Shown one piece after another: positions 1-9,014 of a stretch of DNA of 64,000 nt. The notes beneath the pieces were generated by a model. That model made no database searches. It had not been told where the DNA came from and worked only from the letters and a program-made list of their open reading frames with translations. Origin of the DNA: G963717155 sp963717155 (lineage in GTDB: Bacteria > Actinomycetota > Thermoleophilia > Gaiellales > JALYLC01); assembly GCA_963717155.1 (NCBI GenBank), contig OY970326.1, positions 3,782,001 through 3,846,000 of the forward strand, read 5' to 3'. The position numbers and the translations under genes were made by a program. Position 1 is the first letter of the stretch, and each line of letters opens with the position of its first letter.

Positions 1-229
1 GCTCCATCTCGGCGAGAAAGGCGCAGCCGTAACGGGCGAGGTCGATGATCGCCGGGTCGTCGTAGTGCTGCCGGAGCATGGCCGCCGAGGCTCCCGATGG
101 GCCGCCGGCGGGTCCGGCGCGCTCGAGCAGCAGGGGTCGAAGACCGCGCTCGGTCAGGTGGAAGGCGATCGCGCTCCCCGTCGTCCCGGCGCCGATCACG
201 CAGACGTCATGGCGCTCGCGATCCTGCAC
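1..229 (-). CDS. FAD-dependent oxidoreductase, N-terminal part (runs off window)
   Basis: Only the first 76 residues are inside the window. They open with an FAD-binding Rossmann motif, VIGAGTTGSAIAF (GxGxxG), followed by the end of the second strand with its acidic residue (LLLERA) and then SGASAAMLRQHYDD, typical of the DAO/glycine-oxidase type of flavin amine oxidoreductase. Family members oxidise amino acids or amines with a bound FAD. The substrate cannot be told from this fragment. The start is taken as the GTG at 229, because the ATG a little further in is out of frame. It diverges from the DUF4389 gene by about 45 bases, so a shared promoter region is likely. Confidence 0.75.
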   Translation of the reverse strand, partial: MQDRERHDVCVIGAGTTGSAIAFHLTERGLRPLLLERAGPAGGPSGASAAMLRQHYDDPAIIDLARYGCAFLAEME

Positions 230-273
230 GGGAGGAGCCTATCCGTCCGACCTCGGAGAGTAGTCTGTGCCAC

Positions 274-864
274 ATGCCACATCCGATCCAGGTCGTCGTC
301 ACTGACGACCTCCGACGCAACCGGCTGACCGTGTTCTTCCGCGGCCTGCTCGTGATCCCGCACCTCATCGTCCTGATCCTGTGGACGATCGCCGCAGAGA
401 TCGCGATCGTCATCGCCTGGATCATCGCCCTCTTCGCCGGCCGCGTCCCCGACGGCCTGCACAACTTCATCGCGTCGTGGATGCGGTACGCCACGCACGT
501 CTACGCCTACCTGTTCCTGCTCGCCGATCCCTACCCGGCGTTCTCGGGATCGAGCACCTACCCCATCGACCTCCAGGTCGCGCCCGCAGCGCCACAGAAC
601 CGGTGGAAGACGTTCTTCCGTGGCATCCTCGCGATCCCCGCGCTGTTCATCGCCAACATCCTCCGCTACCTCGGCATGTTGATCGCATTCCTCGGCTGGT
701 TCGCGGCCCTCGCCCTCGGCCGCATGCCGAAGGGATTGCGGGACACGGGCGCGTGGACACTGAGAGTCGATCAGCAGACGTACGCGTACCTGTCCATGCT
801 CACGGATCGCTACCCGCAGTTCGGGCCGACGCCCGAGGAGGACGCCGAGCCCGGCTCGGTCTAG
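274..864 (+). CDS. DUF4389 domain membrane protein
   Basis: A 196-residue protein with two similar halves. Each half opens with a short amphipathic stretch (RLTVFFRGLLVIPHL near residue 15, WKTFFRGILAIPALF near residue 112) that runs into two hydrophobic helices, giving about four membrane segments in all. The repeated R-x-x-x-FFRG-x-L-x-IP motif is the hallmark of DUF4389. The function of the family is unknown; members are small actinobacterial membrane proteins. The ATG at 274 is preferred because upstream codons in the same frame lie antisense to the divergent oxidoreductase. Its stop overlaps the end of the convergent FAD-subunit gene by a few bases. Confidence 0.85.
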   Translation: MPHPIQVVVTDDLRRNRLTVFFRGLLVIPHLIVLILWTIAAEIAIVIAWIIALFAGRVPDGLHNFIASWMRYATHVYAYLFLLADPYPAFSGSSTYPIDLQVAPAAPQNRWKTFFRGILAIPALFIANILRYLGMLIAFLGWFAALALGRMPKGLRDTGAWTLRVDQQTYAYLSMLTDRYPQFGPTPEEDAEPGSV

Positions 865-1745
865 GAGGTCGCGGCGAGCGCGCGCTCGCACAGCGCGGCG
901 AGCAGCCGACGCTTCCAGCCGGTCTGCTCGAGGCCGTCGAGGCCTCGCAGCGGATCGGACGGATCGAGCGCGCGCGGCTCGTTCGTGACGCCGATCGCGA
1001 CCAGGCGCCGATCGCCTCCGCGCCGAGCGGCAGCGACTCCCACGAGCGCGAACGACCACGCCGCACGCTCTCCGGCGCGCTCGTAGCGCGAGGCGTCGGG
1101 CGGCGCGGGCAGCTGCAGCGACACGATCAGCTCGCCCGGCGCGAGCTGCAGCGCGGTCCGGTCGCGTGTCCGCGGGACGCCCGTAGAGATCGAGCAGCGT
1201 CGACCTCGCGCTCGCCGTCGGGCCCGCGCAGCGCGACCCGCGCCCCGAGGGCGCGCGAGCGGAGCCGCGAGATCGGACGGCGCGACCGAGATGCAGTCGC
1301 CCGGCCTCGAGCCCGTGCTTGCGGTGATCGCCGATCTGCGCGTAACAGGTGTCGCCGCCGTTCAGCCAGCAGGTCAGGTCGGGGTGCCGGTAGTACCAGC
1401 AGCGCACGCGCCTGTGCGAGGTTGCCGCCCACCGTGCCCGACGTTGCGCAGCTGCGGCGATGCCGCCGCGGAGGCCGCCTGGTGCAGCGCGGCGTAGCCG
1501 TCGGCGACCCGCGGGTCGGCCGCGACGGTCGCGAGGGTCGTGCCCGCGCCGATGCGCAGGCCGGCACCGTCGGGCTCGATCCCGGAAGGCAGCAGGCGGC
1601 GCACGTCGACGAGCGTCGCCGGATCGCGCTTGCCGCGTCGCACGAGCGGCACGACGTCGCTGCCGCCCGCGAGCGCGAGCGCATCGCCCGCGGCGAGCAG
1701 GTCGATCGCATCGGCGAGACCGGCAGGCCGGGCATACGCGGTCAC
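861..1745 (-). CDS. Molybdenum hydroxylase FAD-binding (medium) subunit, cluster 1, frame-broken
   Basis: This is the FAD subunit of a xanthine dehydrogenase/aldehyde oxidase-type enzyme; it passes electrons from the Fe-S subunit to FAD. It starts at a GTG that overlaps the stop of the large subunit (GTGA). Visible motifs are AGGSDVVPLVRRG and NVG-TVGGNLAQ, both of which contact FAD. A cysteine-rich loop follows (RCWYYRHP...LTCWLNGGDTCYA...GDC), like the Fe-S insertion of E. coli PaoB/YagS. The C-terminal part reads LPAPPDASRYERAGERAAWSFALVGVA and ends at ALAATS. The coding frame is interrupted at about 1436, 1293 and 1200-1150 by single-base shifts, with homology continuing each time, so sequence error is the likely cause. 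Confidence 0.8.
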
Positions 1746-4002
1746 GGCAGCACCTCGAGTAGACGCTTGCGCGTGATCGGGGCCTCGCGGACGCGCACGC
1801 CGAGGCGCCGCCGCAACGGCGTTCGCGACCGCTGCGGCCGTCGGGATGATCGGAGGCTCGCCGAGGCCCTTCACGCCCATCGTCGACAGGTGCGGGTCCG
1901 GGACGTTCGAGGAGCTCGGAGATGATCTCGGGGCAGTCGGCGATCGTCAGGCAGCTTGTAGTCCTCGAGCCCGCCGTTGACGACGGTGCCCGTCGTCGGA
2001 TCGACGACGCGCTCCTCCATCAGCGCGAAGCCGAGCCCCTGCAGGATGCCGCCCTCGACCTGGCTCGAGGCCGTCAGCGGGTTCAGCACGCGGCCGATGT
2101 CGTGCACGGCGACGATGCGCTCGACCTCGATCTCGCCCGTGGCGGGGTCGACCGCGACCTGCGCGATCTGGCAGCCGAACGTGTTGACGCGCATGCCGTC
2201 GGGATTCGGGCCACGCGAGCCGGTGCCGACGAGCTGCGCGCGGCCGAGCTTGCCGGTCACCTCGGCGAGCGGCTTGCGCAGCGCCGCCGTCGCGGCTCAC
2301 GATCTCGCCGCCGACGAGGTCGAGGTCGTCGGCCGAGACCTCGAAGAGGTCGGACGCCAGGTCGAGCACCTGCCCGCGCACGTCGTTCGAGGCGGCACGT
2401 ACCGCCGGCGCCATCGACGGGGTCGTCTGCGAGCCTCCCGAGACCGGGGAGTAGACGCCGTAGCGGGTCGTGCCCGTCTCGACGCGAACGCGGTCGAGCG
2501 ACAGGCCGAGCTCCTCGGCCGCGACCTGCGCGAGCACCGTGGTCGATGCCGGTGCCGATGTCCTGCGTCCCCGTGACGACCGTGGCGAGGCCATCGGCGC
2601 CGAGCCGGACGAGTGCGTGCGCCGGCGGCCCGCCGCCGCCCCACCAGATCTGGCAGGCGGCCCCGAGGCCCCGCCGGCGCCCGTCCGGGCCCGGCTCGGC
2701 TGCGAGCGCGTCGCGATCGACCCAGCCCGCGAGCTCGGCGGCACGGTCGATCGCCTGGTCGAGACCCTTGGAGGTGTAGGGCAGCCCGCTTGCCTGGTCG
2801 AGCTCGACGCCGTTCCGCCGGCGCAGCTCGAGCGGATCGATCCCGAGCGCCTCGGCGAGCTCGTCGATCGCCTGCTCGAAGCCGAACGATCCCTCCATCA
2901 CGCCCGGCGCGCGGTACGCGTTGGAGAACCCGAGGTTGAGACGCACGGGGAACGTCGAGGCGCGCACGTTCTCGCAGCGGTAGAGCGTCAGCGCCGGCAC
3001 GAGGACGGGCGGGACGAACAGCCCGCTGACGCCCATCGCGACCACGGCAGTGGCCTCGATCGCCGTGAGCGTGCCGTCGCGTCGCGCGCCGATCCGGTAG
3101 CGTCTGCATCGTGGCAGCGCGATGACCCGCCGCGATGCCCTCGCTGCGCCGGTCGTTGAACGAGCCGGACGGGCCGGCCGGCGACGCGCGCGAGATGCGC
3201 CGCGAGCAGGCCCTCGATCGTGGCGCCCTGCTTCGCGCCGAAGCCGCCGCCCATGAACTCGCAGGTCACGTGCACGCGATCGGGATCGAGCTCGAAGCTC
3301 TGCGCGAGCTCGCCGCGCGCGTCGAAGATGCCCTGCGTCGAGATCCACGTGTGCAGCTCGTCCTGCGCCCAGTCGGCGACGGCGCAGTGGGGCTCGAGCG
3401 CGTGGTGGATCTGCGCCGGCGTGCGGTACTCGGCCTCGATGATCACGTCGGCCTCGTCGAATCCGGCCTCGACGTCGCCGCGCTCGCTCTCCTGCGGGTC
3501 CTCGGTGAAGCGCTGCTCGGCGAGCCCCTGCTCGAGGTCGACGACGAAGCCGAGCGGCGTCCAGCGGGGCGCGAGTGCGGCAGCACCGCGCGCGGCCGCG
3601 CGCGCGTCGACTGCCGCGAGCGCGGCGACGGCGGCGCCCGCGTACTCGGGCTCCGCCGTCAGCACCTGGTCCCGGCCGAGGAGCGGCGTGTCGCCCGGGC
3701 CCGCGACGGCCAGCACGCCGGGGACCGCGCGCGCCGCGTCGAGGTCGAGCTCCACGCGTGCGTGTGCGTGCGGCGAGCGCACCACGACGGCCTCGAGCAT
3801 GCCCGGCAGCGAGATGTCGGAGACGAAGCGCGCCGCCCCGGACACGCGCCTGGGTCCCGGTGAGCCGCGGTGCGGGACGACCGACGACGGCCAGCTCGCC
3901 GGGATCCGGCCAGGGCTCGATGTGATCGTCCGGCTCGACGAGCACCCAGCGATCCTCGAACCGGCCCTCCATCTCGACCTGCGTCCGCACGAGCCGCGCC
4001 AT
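1742..4002 (-). CDS. Molybdenum hydroxylase large (molybdopterin-binding) subunit, cluster 1, frame-broken
   Basis: This is the catalytic subunit of a xanthine dehydrogenase-family enzyme, which binds the molybdopterin cofactor and hydroxylates a carbon centre using water. The start MARLVRTQVEM overlaps the small-subunit stop (TAATG). Recognisable blocks in order are FVSDISLPGM with RSPHAHA, EFMGGGFGAKQG (cofactor loop), AYRAPGVMEGSFGFEQA, GTQDIGTGI, GGSQTTP and, near the end, GVKGLGEPP with the conserved catalytic glutamate. It lacks the AYxCSFR signature of true CO dehydrogenase, so the substrate is probably an N-heterocycle or aldehyde. Frame shifts lie near 3845, 3140, 2545, 2285, 1930 and 1800; the family motifs are all present across them. 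Confidence 0.85.
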
Positions 4003-4475
4003 TAGCGACGAGCTCCTCGGACGCGCGCAGCACGGCGAGCTCGATCTTCGGGTACGCGCCGCAGCGGCACAGGTTCCCTGCCATCGCGTGGCGGATCTCC
4101 TCGCGCGTCGGCGTGGGATTGGCCGTGAGGAGCGCGGTCGCGGAGGCGAGCTGGCCAGGCGTGCAGAACCCGCACTGGAACGCGTCCTCGGCGATGAACG
4201 CCCGCTGCAGCACCGACAGCTCGCCGTCGACGGAGAGCCCCTCGACCGTCCGGACGTCGGCGCCGTCGGCCTGTGCAGCGAGCAGGATGCACGAGAGCGT
4301 CGGAGCGCCATCGACGAGCACCGTGCAGGCGCCGCAGGTGCCCTCGCCACACGCGATCTTCGTGCCCGTGAGACCGGCCTGGTTGCGCAGGAGCTCGGCA
4401 AGCGAGGTCGTGGCGTCGACGCGGACCGTGCAGCGCGTCGCCGTTCAGCCGGATCGAGACGTCGAGCTCATCCAT
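4002..4475 (-). CDS. Molybdenum hydroxylase [2Fe-2S] (small) subunit, cluster 1, frame-broken
   Basis: Electron-transfer subunit with two [2Fe-2S] clusters. The plant-ferredoxin-type set CGEGTCGACTVLVDG lies in the N-terminal half. The second set, CGFCTPG and NLCRCGAYPKI, lies in the C-terminal half. Size, about 157 residues, is normal. The start is MDELDVSIRLNGD at 4475, overlapping the amidohydrolase stop (ATGGATGA). A one-base shift near 4435 separates this start from the body of the gene (CTVRVDATTSLAELLRNQAGLTGTKIA in the next frame; written here only to locate the join). A compensating shift near the end would be needed to use the TAA that overlaps the large-subunit start. Confidence 0.85.
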   Translation of the reverse strand: MDELDVSIRLNGDALHGPRRRHDLACRAPAQPGRSHGHEDRVWRGHLRRLHGARRWRSDALVHPARCTGRRRRRPDGRGALRRRRAVGAAAGVHRRGRVPVRVLHAWPARLRDRAPHGQSHADARGDPPRDGREPVPLRRVPEDRARRAARVRGARR

Positions 4476-5608
4476 ACAGCGCCATCGCCTGGGCCAGTCC
4501 GACGACGCGGAACAGCCTGCGGGTCTCGAGGCGACGCTGCTCGGGTGTGTGCTCGACGAGCTCGAGCCACGCAGCCTCGGCCGCGAGGATCAGCTCGCGT
4601 ACCTCGGCGAGCCCCTCGTCGTTGCCGCAGCACGCCGCGGCCATCCCGAGGAAGCCGATCGCGTCGACCTGTCCGGTCCAGAGCAGCGGCGTGACCGACG
4701 CGAGGTAGTTGTTCACCCGGGCGCGATCGAGCGCGAGGGTCACCTGGCCATCGGAGCGCGGCGACGAGACCGTCGCGGGCAGCTCGCCCTCGAGCAGCCG
4801 CATGGCCGTCCCCCCGAGCACCGCGCGCACCTCGTCGTCCGTGCAGCCGACGCGCCGGAGAGCGCCGAGCGTCAGGTACTGGTGGTAGAACTGGTCGCCG
4901 TACGGGATGTCCGAGGCGAACAGCACCTGCTCGGGACCCGACCCGCCCGAGCAGGCTCAGCAGATCGAGCGGCGACCAGGTCGACGTGTCGAAGAAGACG
5001 TTCGGCATGCCGCACGCGAAGCTCGCGATCGCGGCCTGATCGGCGATCGCGGCGTGCGCGAGGATCAGGCTGGCCTCCGGGTGGCGGCCGGCAACCCGCG
5101 CGAGCTCTTCGCCGAGCCCCGGCGGAAGGCCGCGACCGGCGTGGATCAGCACGGGTAGCCGCCGCTCGGAGGCGAAGACGAACACCGCCTCGAGGCGCGG
5201 ATCGGTGACCGAGAACGCCTGCGAGCGCGGGTGCAGCTTGATGCCGCGGGCACCGCGGTCGATGCAGCGTGCGGCCTCGCGCACCGGGTCGTCGCCGTCG
5301 AGCGCGAGACGCACGAACGGGACGAGCCGTCCCTCGCTCTCGGCCGCCCACGCGAGCACGCGATCGTTCGGCACCCGGTAGGCGGGAACTCGCTCCGGAT
5401 CGTTCAGCGCGAACACGAACGACGTGTCGACGTGGTTGCGCTCCATCGAGGCGAGATGGTCCTCGAGCGACAGCGAGCTGCCGTCCTCGTCACGCCCGAG
5501 ATGGGTGTGCACGTCGACGACCGGACAGCCCTCGGGAATGAGGTCCAGGATCGTCGCGCGGTGGGTCTCGAGCAGCTCGATGGCCTGCTCGTAGCGCGCA
5601 AACGACAT
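4468..5608 (-). CDS. Amidohydrolase-family TIM-barrel hydrolase, one frame break
   Basis: About 379 residues. The N-terminal part shows the metal-binding HTHLG motif (VVDVHTHLGRDEDG, near residue 33). KLHPRSQAF is at the position of the bridging lysine strand, followed by LIHAGRG (third histidine), LILAHAA (fourth) and SDIPYGDQFYHQ (catalytic aspartate). This is the order of the amidohydrolase_2 family, which hydrolyses or decarboxylates cyclic or aromatic substrates. The frame shifts at about 4940 inside a GGGTCCCG tract, between LLGRVG and EQVLFASDIPYG; homology is continuous across it. It leads the operon of the first molybdenum hydroxylase, which suggests it acts on the substrate or product of that enzyme. 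Confidence 0.8.
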
Positions 5609-5644
5609 GACGCGGCAGGGTATCGGAACGGCTACCCTCGGCAG

Positions 5645-6799
5645 GTGACCCAGGGCGTACTCCTCCACGCCGACAGCCTCGCGCACCCCGACCAGCTCGT
5701 GGCGAGCCGGTTCCTCGCGGGCGATCCGTTCGTGTACATCGAGGTCGATGGGCGGCGGGTGCTCGCGGTCGGCGACTACGAGGTCGGTCGGGCGGGCGCA
5801 GAGTCGGGCGCCGACGAGGTCTGGAGCTACTCCGAGCTCGGACTGACCGAGCTGTACGCGAGCCGGCTCGACCGCCACGCCATCGACTGCGAGCTCGCGC
5901 TGCGGGCCGTGCGGCGCGCGGGCCTCGACTCGGTGGTCGTCCCCGGCTGGTTCCCGCTCGCGACCGCCGAGCACCTTCGTGCCGCGACGATTGCCGTCCA
6001 GATCGACGACGACCTGTTCGAGCGCAGACGACGGTCGAAGGACGCGCATGCGATCGCCGCGATCCGCGAGGTCACGGTGCTCGTCGAGGAGTCGATGGGT
6101 CTGATCCGCGCCCGCCTCGCGGCGTGCCGACCCGATGTCGACGGCATGCTGCACGACGACGACGGCGTGCTCACCTCCGAGCGACTGCAGGCCGCGGTGC
6201 GCACCTTCTGGGCCGCCAACGGCCTCGAGGGCGAGCTCCCGATCATCGCGGGAGGCCCGCGCTCGGCCGACCCGCACGACATCGGATCGGGGCCGCTCGT
6301 CGCGGGCGCCCCCGTCCTGTGCGATCTCTTCCCGCGCAGCGCGCGCACGCGGTACTTCGGGGACATGACGCGTACCTTCTGCACGGGCGAGCCGTCCGCC
6401 GAGCTGGTGACGCTGCATGCGACCGTCGAGCAGGCGCTCGACCTCGCGCTCGGGGCGATCCGACCCGGCGTCGTCGGCAAGTCGGTCGACGCCCTCGTGT
6501 GCGACCTCTTCGAGGACGCCGGATACCCGACGACGCGCAGCCCCGAGGGCGTCGATCCCACGTCGGTGGCCCGGTACGTCCACGGACTCGGCCACGGGGT
6601 GGGCCTGGCGGTGCACGAGGAGCCGGGCCTCGGCCGTGGCGGCCACGAGGAGCTCCGGCCCGGAGATGTCGTGACCGTCGAGCCAGGGCTCTACCGCGAG
6701 GGCTGGGGCGGAGTCCGGCTCGAGGACATCGTGGTCGTGACGGACAGCGGCTGCGAGAACCTGAACCGGCTCGACCGTTCGCTCTCGGTGATCGCCTGA
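5645..6799 (+). CDS. M24-family metallopeptidase (Xaa-Pro aminopeptidase/creatinase fold)
   Basis: A 384-residue cytoplasmic protein with an N-terminal creatinase-like domain (about 1-155) and a C-terminal pita-bread catalytic domain. All five metal ligands are visible: Asp227 (VLCDLFPR), Asp240 (FGDMTRTF), His317 (GHGVGLAVHE), Glu346 (TVEPGLY) and Glu360 (VRLEDIVVV). An intact set indicates an active dinuclear metal enzyme, probably a proline-specific aminopeptidase or dipeptidase; creatinase-type activity cannot be excluded. The GTG at 5645 is chosen because it lies just after the divergent amidohydrolase start (36 bases). The stop almost abuts the EamA gene, so the two are probably co-transcribed. 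Confidence 0.85.
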   Translation: MTQGVLLHADSLAHPDQLVASRFLAGDPFVYIEVDGRRVLAVGDYEVGRAGAESGADEVWSYSELGLTELYASRLDRHAIDCELALRAVRRAGLDSVVVPGWFPLATAEHLRAATIAVQIDDDLFERRRRSKDAHAIAAIREVTVLVEESMGLIRARLAACRPDVDGMLHDDDGVLTSERLQAAVRTFWAANGLEGELPIIAGGPRSADPHDIGSGPLVAGAPVLCDLFPRSARTRYFGDMTRTFCTGEPSAELVTLHATVEQALDLALGAIRPGVVGKSVDALVCDLFEDAGYPTTRSPEGVDPTSVARYVHGLGHGVGLAVHEEPGLGRGGHEELRPGDVVTVEPGLYREGWGGVRLEDIVVVTDSGCENLNRLDRSLSVIA

Positions 6800-6822
6800 C
6801 GAGCACGCCCTCCCGGCTCGCC

Positions 6823-7707
6823 GTGGCCGGAGGCCTAGCGGTGGTGTACGTCGTGTGGGGCTCGACGTACCTCGGGCTCGAGGAGGCGGGCCAGACCCTG
6901 CCGCCCTTCCTGCTGCTGGCAGCGCGCTTCGGCGTCGCGGGACCCGTGCTGCTCGCGGTCGCCCTGCGCCACGGCGAGCCGCTTCCGACGCTTGCCGAGT
7001 GGCGCTCCTCCGCGATCGTCGGCGGGCTCCTGCTGTGCGGCGCGCTCGGGCTCGTGACGATCGCCGAGCGCCGCGTTCCGACCGGCGTCGCGGCGCTGAT
7101 GATCGCCGCCACACCGCTCTGGCTGGCACTGCTCGACCGCCTGTGGCGCGGCGTGCGCCTGCGGACTGCGGCCGTCGTCGGGCTCGCAGTCGGGTTCGCG
7201 GGCGTCGCGATCCTGGCCTGGCCGACGGGCGGCGGCGCCTTCAACGGGGCGGGCATCCTCCTCCTGTCCATCTCCCCGGTGTTGTGGGCGACCGGATCGA
7301 TCTACGCGCGCGGCGCGCCGCTACCGGCACGACCGCTCGTCGCAGCCGCCTGCGAGATGACCGCCGTCATCCCGATCCTTCTGCTGGCCGCGGCGATCCA
7401 CGGCGAGTTCGGCGACATCGGGAACGTCCACCCGTCCTGGCGATCGATCATCGCACTCGTGTACCTGATCTCGATCGGCTCGCTGGCGGGGTTCAGCGCG
7501 TACGCCTGGCTGCTCGCCGTGGCCCCGGTCTCGCTGCTCGGGACCTACGCCTTCGTGAACCCGGTGATCGCGGTGCTGCTCGGCTGGGTCTTCCTGGACG
7601 AGCAGATCACGCCCCGTGTGATCGTGGCGGCCGTCGTGATCGTGGCCGCCGTGGCGCTGATCGTCAGCGGTCAGGGGAGGGCGGCCTCACCCGAGCCGGA
7701 GCCCTAG
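6823..7707 (+). CDS. EamA/DMT-family permease
   Basis: About 294 residues with ten hydrophobic helices in two repeats, as expected for a drug/metabolite transporter. The first helix carries the family signature VVYVVWGSTYLG. The second repeat has LVYLISIGSLAGFSAYAWLL and AFVNPVIAVLLGWVFLDE (near residue 245), the classic EamA C-terminal motif. These proteins export amino acids, metabolites or drugs; the substrate is not readable here. The GTG at 6823 puts the first helix at the N-terminus. An earlier non-ATG start overlapping the peptidase stop (CTG at 6796) is possible. The C-terminus is antisense to the end of the M16 gene. Confidence 0.85.
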   Translation: MAGGLAVVYVVWGSTYLGLEEAGQTLPPFLLLAARFGVAGPVLLAVALRHGEPLPTLAEWRSSAIVGGLLLCGALGLVTIAERRVPTGVAALMIAATPLWLALLDRLWRGVRLRTAAVVGLAVGFAGVAILAWPTGGGAFNGAGILLLSISPVLWATGSIYARGAPLPARPLVAAACEMTAVIPILLLAAAIHGEFGDIGNVHPSWRSIIALVYLISIGSLAGFSAYAWLLAVAPVSLLGTYAFVNPVIAVLLGWVFLDEQITPRVIVAAVVIVAAVALIVSGQGRAASPEPEP

Positions 7708-8966
7708 GCCTCGTCCAGCAAGGCCTCGAAGCGCGCCTGGTCGTCGATCGGCCCGATCGCCGCGATGCGCAGCGCCTCGGGCCGGAAGAGCTCGGACGCG
7801 ACGCGCTGGATGTCCTCCGCGGTGACGGCGGCGAATCCCTCGAACACCTCGGTCAGCTCACGCGCCTGGCCCTCGAGCACGAGCCCTCGCAGCCCGAAGC
7901 TCACGATCGACCGCGGATCCTCGAGGCCGAGCACGAGGCGGCCCCGCACGTAGCTCTGGGCCTTCGCCAGCTCGTCCTCGGGCACGGGCTGCTCGCGGAG
8001 CTTGCGTAGCTCGCCGAGGATCGTCCGCACGGCATCGTCCGCACGGGCGAGGTCGACGCCGGCCTGCGCGAAGAGCGATCCCGCATCGAGGTACTGCCCG
8101 TGCTGGGCGAACACGTAGTACGCGAGGCCGCGGCGCTCGCGCACCTCGGAGAAGAGCCGCGACGACATGCCGCCGCCGAGCACCGTCGTGGCGAGCTGGA
8201 CGATGTAGCGATCGGGATGGCCGATCGGGAGGCCGTCGCCGCCGATGCGCAGATGGAACTGGTCGGAGTCCTTCTTGTGCAACCGAACACGCGGTCGCTC
8301 GTCTCGGGCGAAGGGCTCGAAGTCGCCGGTTCCGAACACGGGTCGCGAGCCGAACAGCTCCTCGGCCGCGGCGATCGCCGAGTCCTCGAGGCCGCCGCCG
8401 AGTCCGACGAAGGTGCGCTCCGGGGCATACCAGCGGTCGAGGTAGCCCGTGAACGTGTCCCGGCTCGCCGCGCGGATCGTGTCCTTGTTCCCGATGATCG
8501 GGCGGCCGAGCGGGGTGTCGCCGAAGCAGAGGTTGTCGTACACGTCCGGCAGGTACTGCATCGGCGTGTCGAGATACATGTTCATCTCCTCGACGATCAC
8601 GCCCTTCTCGCGCTCGATCTCGTCCGGATCGAAGCGGGAGTGGAAGAGCATGTCCGCAAGCACGTCGAGCGCCTGCGCCGCCTGCTCGCGGGTGCACTTG
8701 ATGTAGTAGCCCGTGTACTCCTTGCCCGTGAAGGCGTTGAAGTCGGCGCCCATCGAGTCGACCTCGAAGCTGATGTCGCGGGCCGTCGGACGCCGCTCGG
8801 TGCCCTTGAAGAAGAGGTGCTCGGCGAAGTGCGCGATACCCGCCTCGGGGGGCTTCTCGTAGCGCGAGCCGGCGGCGAACATGATCATCGCCGCAGCGGA
8901 CTGCGCCTCGGCCTGGTTTGCCAGCAGGAGCCGCGTGCCGTTCTTCAGTGTCCGGGTCTCGAACAT
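7704..8966 (-). CDS. M16-family zinc peptidase (processing-peptidase type)
   Basis: A 420-residue protein matching the single-chain bacterial pitrilysin/PepR family. The inverted zinc motif HFAEH (HxxEH) sits near residue 47 in GIAHFAEHLFFKG. The downstream zinc-ligand glutamate is in REKGVIVEEMNMYLD. The C-terminal half has LGGGMSSRLFSEVRERRGLAYYV, the conserved substrate-side block. Length and motif order suggest an active enzyme; such proteins degrade or process short peptides in the cytoplasm. It reads through without a frame break. It diverges from nucS across 48 bases and converges on the EamA gene with a 4-base overlap. Confidence 0.9.
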   Translation of the reverse strand: MFETRTLKNGTRLLLANQAEAQSAAAMIMFAAGSRYEKPPEAGIAHFAEHLFFKGTERRPTARDISFEVDSMGADFNAFTGKEYTGYYIKCTREQAAQALDVLADMLFHSRFDPDEIEREKGVIVEEMNMYLDTPMQYLPDVYDNLCFGDTPLGRPIIGNKDTIRAASRDTFTGYLDRWYAPERTFVGLGGGLEDSAIAAAEELFGSRPVFGTGDFEPFARDERPRVRLHKKDSDQFHLRIGGDGLPIGHPDRYIVQLATTVLGGGMSSRLFSEVRERRGLAYYVFAQHGQYLDAGSLFAQAGVDLARADDAVRTILGELRKLREQPVPEDELAKAQSYVRGRLVLGLEDPRSIVSFGLRGLVLEGQARELTEVFEGFAAVTAEDIQRVASELFRPEALRIAAIGPIDDQARFEALLDEA

Positions 8967-9014
8967 GATCGCGGGGAGCGTACTGGACACCCGATCGTCT
9001 ACCCTCGATCGACC

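Noticed and set aside
381..1925. Long plus-strand frame of 514 codons
   Set aside because: It is the antisense/out-of-frame shadow of the DUF4389 and FAD-subunit genes, full of arginine and alanine repeats typical of GC-rich shadow frames.
2257..4401. A 714-codon minus-strand frame over the cluster-1 large-subunit gene
   Set aside because: It only partly follows the true reading frame; long stretches are arginine-rich out-of-frame translation. The protein is better rebuilt by joining frames at the breaks.
8100..9014. Plus-strand extension ahead of nucS
   Set aside because: It lies antisense to the M16 peptidase; the conserved NucS N-terminus begins at the TTG at 9015.
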